Assembly: GCA_964059195.1 (NCBI GenBank)
Contig: CAXKWD010000006.1
Location: forward strand, 18,252,129 to 18,316,128
From: Ectobius pallidus
Taxonomy: Eukaryota > Arthropoda > Insecta > Blattodea > Ectobiidae
Reading direction: 5' to 3'
DNA: 64,000 nt
The notes under the pieces are model-generated. The model was not told the origin of the DNA, did no database searches, and saw only the letters and a list, made by a program, of their open reading frames with translations. This document shows positions 60,421 through 64,000 of this stretch, piece by piece (position 1 is the first letter of the stretch; every line of letters begins with the position of its first letter). The position numbers were made by a program, and so were the translations under genes.

Positions 60421-61019
60421 TTATATGATATTTAATAATAATATATTCCTTACTTGGGGAATTAATTGATAACAATTATATTTAGCGAGTAAGAAGATTT
60501 TAAGTAAGAAATTTTGTATTGGATATCTCCGCCTAGAACTTGTCAAGTTGATAATGCATAGGGGTTAGTAAATGATATCACATTGTTATGATTCCTTTGG
60601 AAACAGAAAGTAAAATAGGAAACTATGATTGAACAATTTTTAGGAGTTATTTCTCCTTTGACATTTCAAGATTTGTTATATATGAATTTATTTATACAAT
60701 TTATCTTGTTGATATTTAAGAAATATATATATCCAACAGTTACTACTTGCTTAGAGTATTATTAGTTGATGAAGTGATTCATTTTCCCTTCCTGTTCCGC
60801 TGTTTGAGATCGGTTCGATTCCGACTACCTCTGCGGTAGACCAGCAAGCTTTCTTAAGACAAGTTTACCAGTTCTTACTCTACTTGTGTCAGTGAGAAGG
60901 AAAGTAATAAACGAGGTATATTGCTTTGTATGAGGAATGTCTGTATTGAAAGCTGTTTGTTACTTCGAATTCATGTAAATTGAGTAAAAAACTCTTGATA
61001 GTAAAGTTTTTGTGTTATT

Positions 61020-61380
61020 AAGTGCCAGTATGGTACTTTATGAGATTGTGTGTGGGGGACGAAAAATGTCTGTCCGTCTGTCCGTCTGTCCGTGTGTCTG
61101 TACGCGCCATAACTCAAATACGCTTTATCGGATTTTCATGAAACTTGGTATACGCATTTATAATGTCCATGGGAAGAAACCTGTTGTTACTGAACCAAAT
61201 CGGTTCACCGGTACCGACGTCAAACCCAATTTAGTGTTTTTATTTAAAAGTGCCATAACTCAAATACGCTTTATCGAATTTTCATGAAACTTCGTATACA
61301 CATTTATAATGCCCATGGCAAGAAATCTGTTAATTGTGGACCTAATCGGTTGACCGGTCACCAGAGTAACGACTAATTAA
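61020..61380 (+). repeat. Dispersed repeat with (GTCTGTCC)n tract
   Basis: TGGTACTTTATGAGATTGTGTG is followed by GACGAAAAATGTC(TGTCCGTC)n, then CGCCATAACTCAAATACGCT, with a second tandem copy of the downstream half beginning at about 61251. The reverse complement of this family forms the cluster at 40045-41330. The 91-codon frame across it is a translation of the repeat. Confidence 0.65.
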
Positions 61381-61469
61381 AAGTCACATGTTTTTTTTTA
61401 ATTTTTGTCTACCGGTATAATTTGACAGTTAACACTATTCCTTCACTTATGCTTATCAAACGACACCGT

Positions 61470-61560
61470 CAAACTGACTGAGTTGGCCAAATGGTAACGC
61501 CTTGGACTCGTATTCTGGAGGTCCCCGGAAATCCCGGAGCCGGCCGATTTGACATGGATT
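61470..61560 (+). repeat. tRNA-derived SINE head
   Basis: GTTGGCCAAATGGTAACGCC is an A-box and D-arm-like stretch, followed by an anticodon-arm-like CTTGGACTCGTATTCTGG and a corrupted B-box/T-arm (GGTCCCCGGAAATCCCGGAGC). The order and spacing are those of a tRNA. The damaged T arm and the ATTTTTATTTT-rich sequence after it point to a SINE copy, not a working tRNA gene. Confidence 0.6.
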
Positions 61561-61569
61561 TTATTTTTA

Positions 61570-64000
61570 TTTTTATGTGAGTGCGCGATTGCCAAGGTAT
61601 CACAAATCTGTAGTTCTGCTGACGCTGGTCGATTTTAATCTGATTAGAAAAACTTATTTTCTGCATATCATAATTACAATTATAATTGATTCAACAAAAA
61701 CATACTGGCACTTTGTTATATCAGTTTACCTGATTTTATTATTATTGTTATTATTATTAATATTACCAGCGAAGTATTGGAATACAACAACGCTGACAAT
61801 AACTAACAACAATAGAACATATGTATGTGTGTAGAAGTTTTCTACAGCGTTTTGATATGTCGGGTGACATTGACCAGACCAGTACAGTAAAAAAATCGTG
61901 AAGTAAAATTGAACAGAATAGCGGGGTAACTTACAATTTACTCTGAACACAATTATACATTTTATCAGGTTACTTTTAGTGAATTTGGCAGGAGTAGAAG
62001 CAAATAATCTAAGGTTTGAGAATTGAAGAGGTATTTTTAAATATTTGACCTATGGCGCAACAAATTTACGCATAATATTTTAATTTCTCTCCTTGAACTT
62101 AATGTATCTAAAAATTAAAGTCAAACTGTCACTTAAGCTCTTATTATAAATAGGAAAGGCGAAACATTTGACAAAAATGTGAATTAAACTATTCTTGAAA
62201 TCAGTAGAATTCAGCTTTTAAGTTGTGATTATTATATTGAACTTTCACAAATACATACTATCGCCTTGCAATATGTTTCACCTGCCAGTTTGCTGGTTTC
62301 AGCTGATACCAATTCTTTCGCTTTCGGCAATATATTCAGTATCAGCAGAAATGCCTACAAATAGAAGGGGTCGGCGGAATGTATTGCTAAACCTCTTATT
62401 GCAAAAGTTGAGATTCTTACACTATTTATATTTTTTATTAGTCACTACTTATTCCAGTGTTTATGAGCATAAACTAATTATGTTAATAATCCTTGTTAGT
62501 AACATAATATGTAACAAAAAATATAAAATAAGATTTATAGTTTTTAACAAAGTTTAAATATGTAATATCCAAAATGAGGTTCGTGAGGGTTAGCTCTATG
62601 TTCCTCCGATCCCTCAAACTCAACAGGTCCCACTAAACATTCCAGCTAGAGTAAGTATAAAACAGTAGGCATCTCTAGATGTGCTCTAATTAGAGCAGCA
62701 GAGCTCATTGAATCAAAAGTGAAGGGTCACATTACTGAAATGAGTTCTGACGGAATCCGACGAAAGTATTTGGTGACTGATTACCAGAAGTGGGAAACTC
62801 ACAGCAAAATGGCGAGGTTTCTCCTGTGGATATGAGGAAAAGGATTAAGAACAAAACAGAAGGCACAAGAGAGTTACCAAGAACAAGGAGGTATTCTCTC
62901 TCTCGGTAATAATTCCCGTTTACTAACATTGTAACTGGGAAGTGGAAAAGCTAGAAGGAAGAATTGCCTTAGAAACGAGGACGGTTGAAACGAGCGTCGG
63001 AAATATATATGCCGTGGAAGTGATTGATAGCGGATATTCTGACGTCATGGCTCGTAGGTGCTGCCATCTAACAACGTGTCACTTTTAATGGCGTATACGT
63101 GAATGTTGTTCGCTCCTCTGGGAAGTAAAAGCGTATTCAGTTTTGTTTCTCTTTCTTTGCTGCCTATATTAAACGGAAACAGTATGTTATACTGTAGTTT
63201 TCTGCTGCTTCATGCAACATGTCAAAATCAAATGACCTTGTTTCCAAATAAACCTAGAACACATACAAAACAATACCATTAAATAAATTAAAATATTTCG
63301 TTTCACGTCGCATATACCTGTTACCTCAGAGGTAATGTAGGGGGTGATCTATCTGTAGGTACACTGAGTTAAGTCCTTCAAACATCTGATTTCAAACCTG
63401 ATGTGATTTTTAAACAAAATGACGTTTTGTAGAGTTATGTAGCAATTCTTTATGGACTCTCCGTATATTATTTGGGGTAAGAGGAAGAATCGGTACCTCA
63501 TAAGAAACCCCATCGGAACGCAAAAGCAGTAGATCTCACGGACTGAGGAAGAGGATTCCAAGCAGATGATTATTGAACAAATAAATATTGGAGCTTCTAT
63601 GTTTGCAACGTATGGACATACATACAACAAGACCACTTTAAGATCAGTAGTACTGTCAGGTTCATTTGGTGTTCCAGTTACCTTTGGGAATCCTTTCTTA
63701 AAGTGAAAATACGAACAGGAAATATTTTGATACATTTATGACCAACAACAATTTAAGTAGCCCCTAATTTAAAAAAAATTGTAACATTAAAACAGAATTG
63801 CGGTCTGAATACGTTCTTCTACTACAAAATCGCTGATTGTCCGTGAAATCCGTGACATTATGACGTTGCAGACTTGAAGGTCCGGGGAATTACGTGCGAG
63901 ACCACATAATTAGGTCGTTGTTACGAAGTTTTTAGAGAGAGTTCAGTTCGTTGGAGAGAAAGGAAGAGTTGTGTCTGACAGAGGACGGCATGAAGCGTCG
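61570..64000. other. No gene I can support
   Basis: ATT tract at 61738-61762. Frames of 110 codons (62225-62557 plus) and 128 codons (63349-63735 minus) lack recognisable domains. The last 120 bases are GC-richer and may begin something beyond the window. Confidence 0.35.

Noticed and set aside
60775..60850. GGTTCGATTCC, a perfect B-box word, suggesting a tRNA
   Set aside because: Only a short T-arm stem forms, and there is no D arm or acceptor stem at the right distance.
1..64000. CRISPR arrays, bacterial operons, rRNA genes
   Set aside because: No regularly spaced repeats, no operon-like gene packing and no rRNA sequence were seen; the window is eukaryotic nuclear DNA.

Overview
This is AT-rich, intron- and transposon-dominated DNA from an animal nuclear genome, most likely an insect. 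The pointers are the repeat content (R2-like, RTE-like and CR1/Jockey-like LINE remains, hAT and Tc1-like DNA transposon remains, an LTR retrotransposon, tRNA-derived SINE heads), the many short microsatellites, and the absence of any dense run of genes. I cannot name the species from sequence alone. I found no convincing host protein-coding gene. Almost everything recognisable is mobile-element DNA of different ages.

Layout. 0-15 kb: a Tc1-like helix-turn-helix relic at the left edge, then long stretches with no gene, broken by copies of a foldback-type repeat family (about 2.9-3.5, 6.0-6.5 and 11.75-12.96 kb), a LINE relic near 13.6 kb and a SINE-like head at 15.0 kb. 15.7-23.3 kb: one complete, very young LTR retrotransposon on the minus strand. 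It has 2.9 kb LTRs with three differences between them, a 4-bp target duplication, a primer-binding site and a polypurine tract, but only 1.8 kb of non-coding interior. 23.6-28 kb: two inverted-repeat elements, a LINE reverse transcriptase scrap and another foldback copy. 30.3-31.8 kb: an LTR-like or promoter-like segment with a TATA motif, followed by an unexplained 180-codon reading frame. 35.5-36.5 kb: the 3' end of a minus-strand LINE. 40-42 kb: dispersed repeats, then a broken RTE-type LINE endonuclease. 43.5-44.2 kb: a hAT-type MITE. 48.0-48.5 kb: a broken SGNH-hydrolase-like reading frame.

50.0-52.9 kb holds the best gene in the window: an uninterrupted 975-codon minus-strand reading frame for an R2-type retrotransposon protein (CCHH zinc finger, reverse transcriptase, CCHC knuckle, restriction-like endonuclease). 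It does not sit in 28S rDNA. It abuts a hAT transposase fragment, and both lie between inverted copies of a TATACAGGGTGT terminus. 55-57.8 kb: CR1/Jockey-like LINE pieces with a 631-bp hAT MITE between them, flanked by a perfect 8-bp duplication. 59.6-59.9 kb: a 322-bp inverted-repeat element with a 4-bp duplication. 60-64 kb: SINE and dispersed-repeat material.

The pieces do not form a pathway. The interest lies in potentially mobile elements (the R2-like element and the LTR element) and in several small non-autonomous families defined by their termini.
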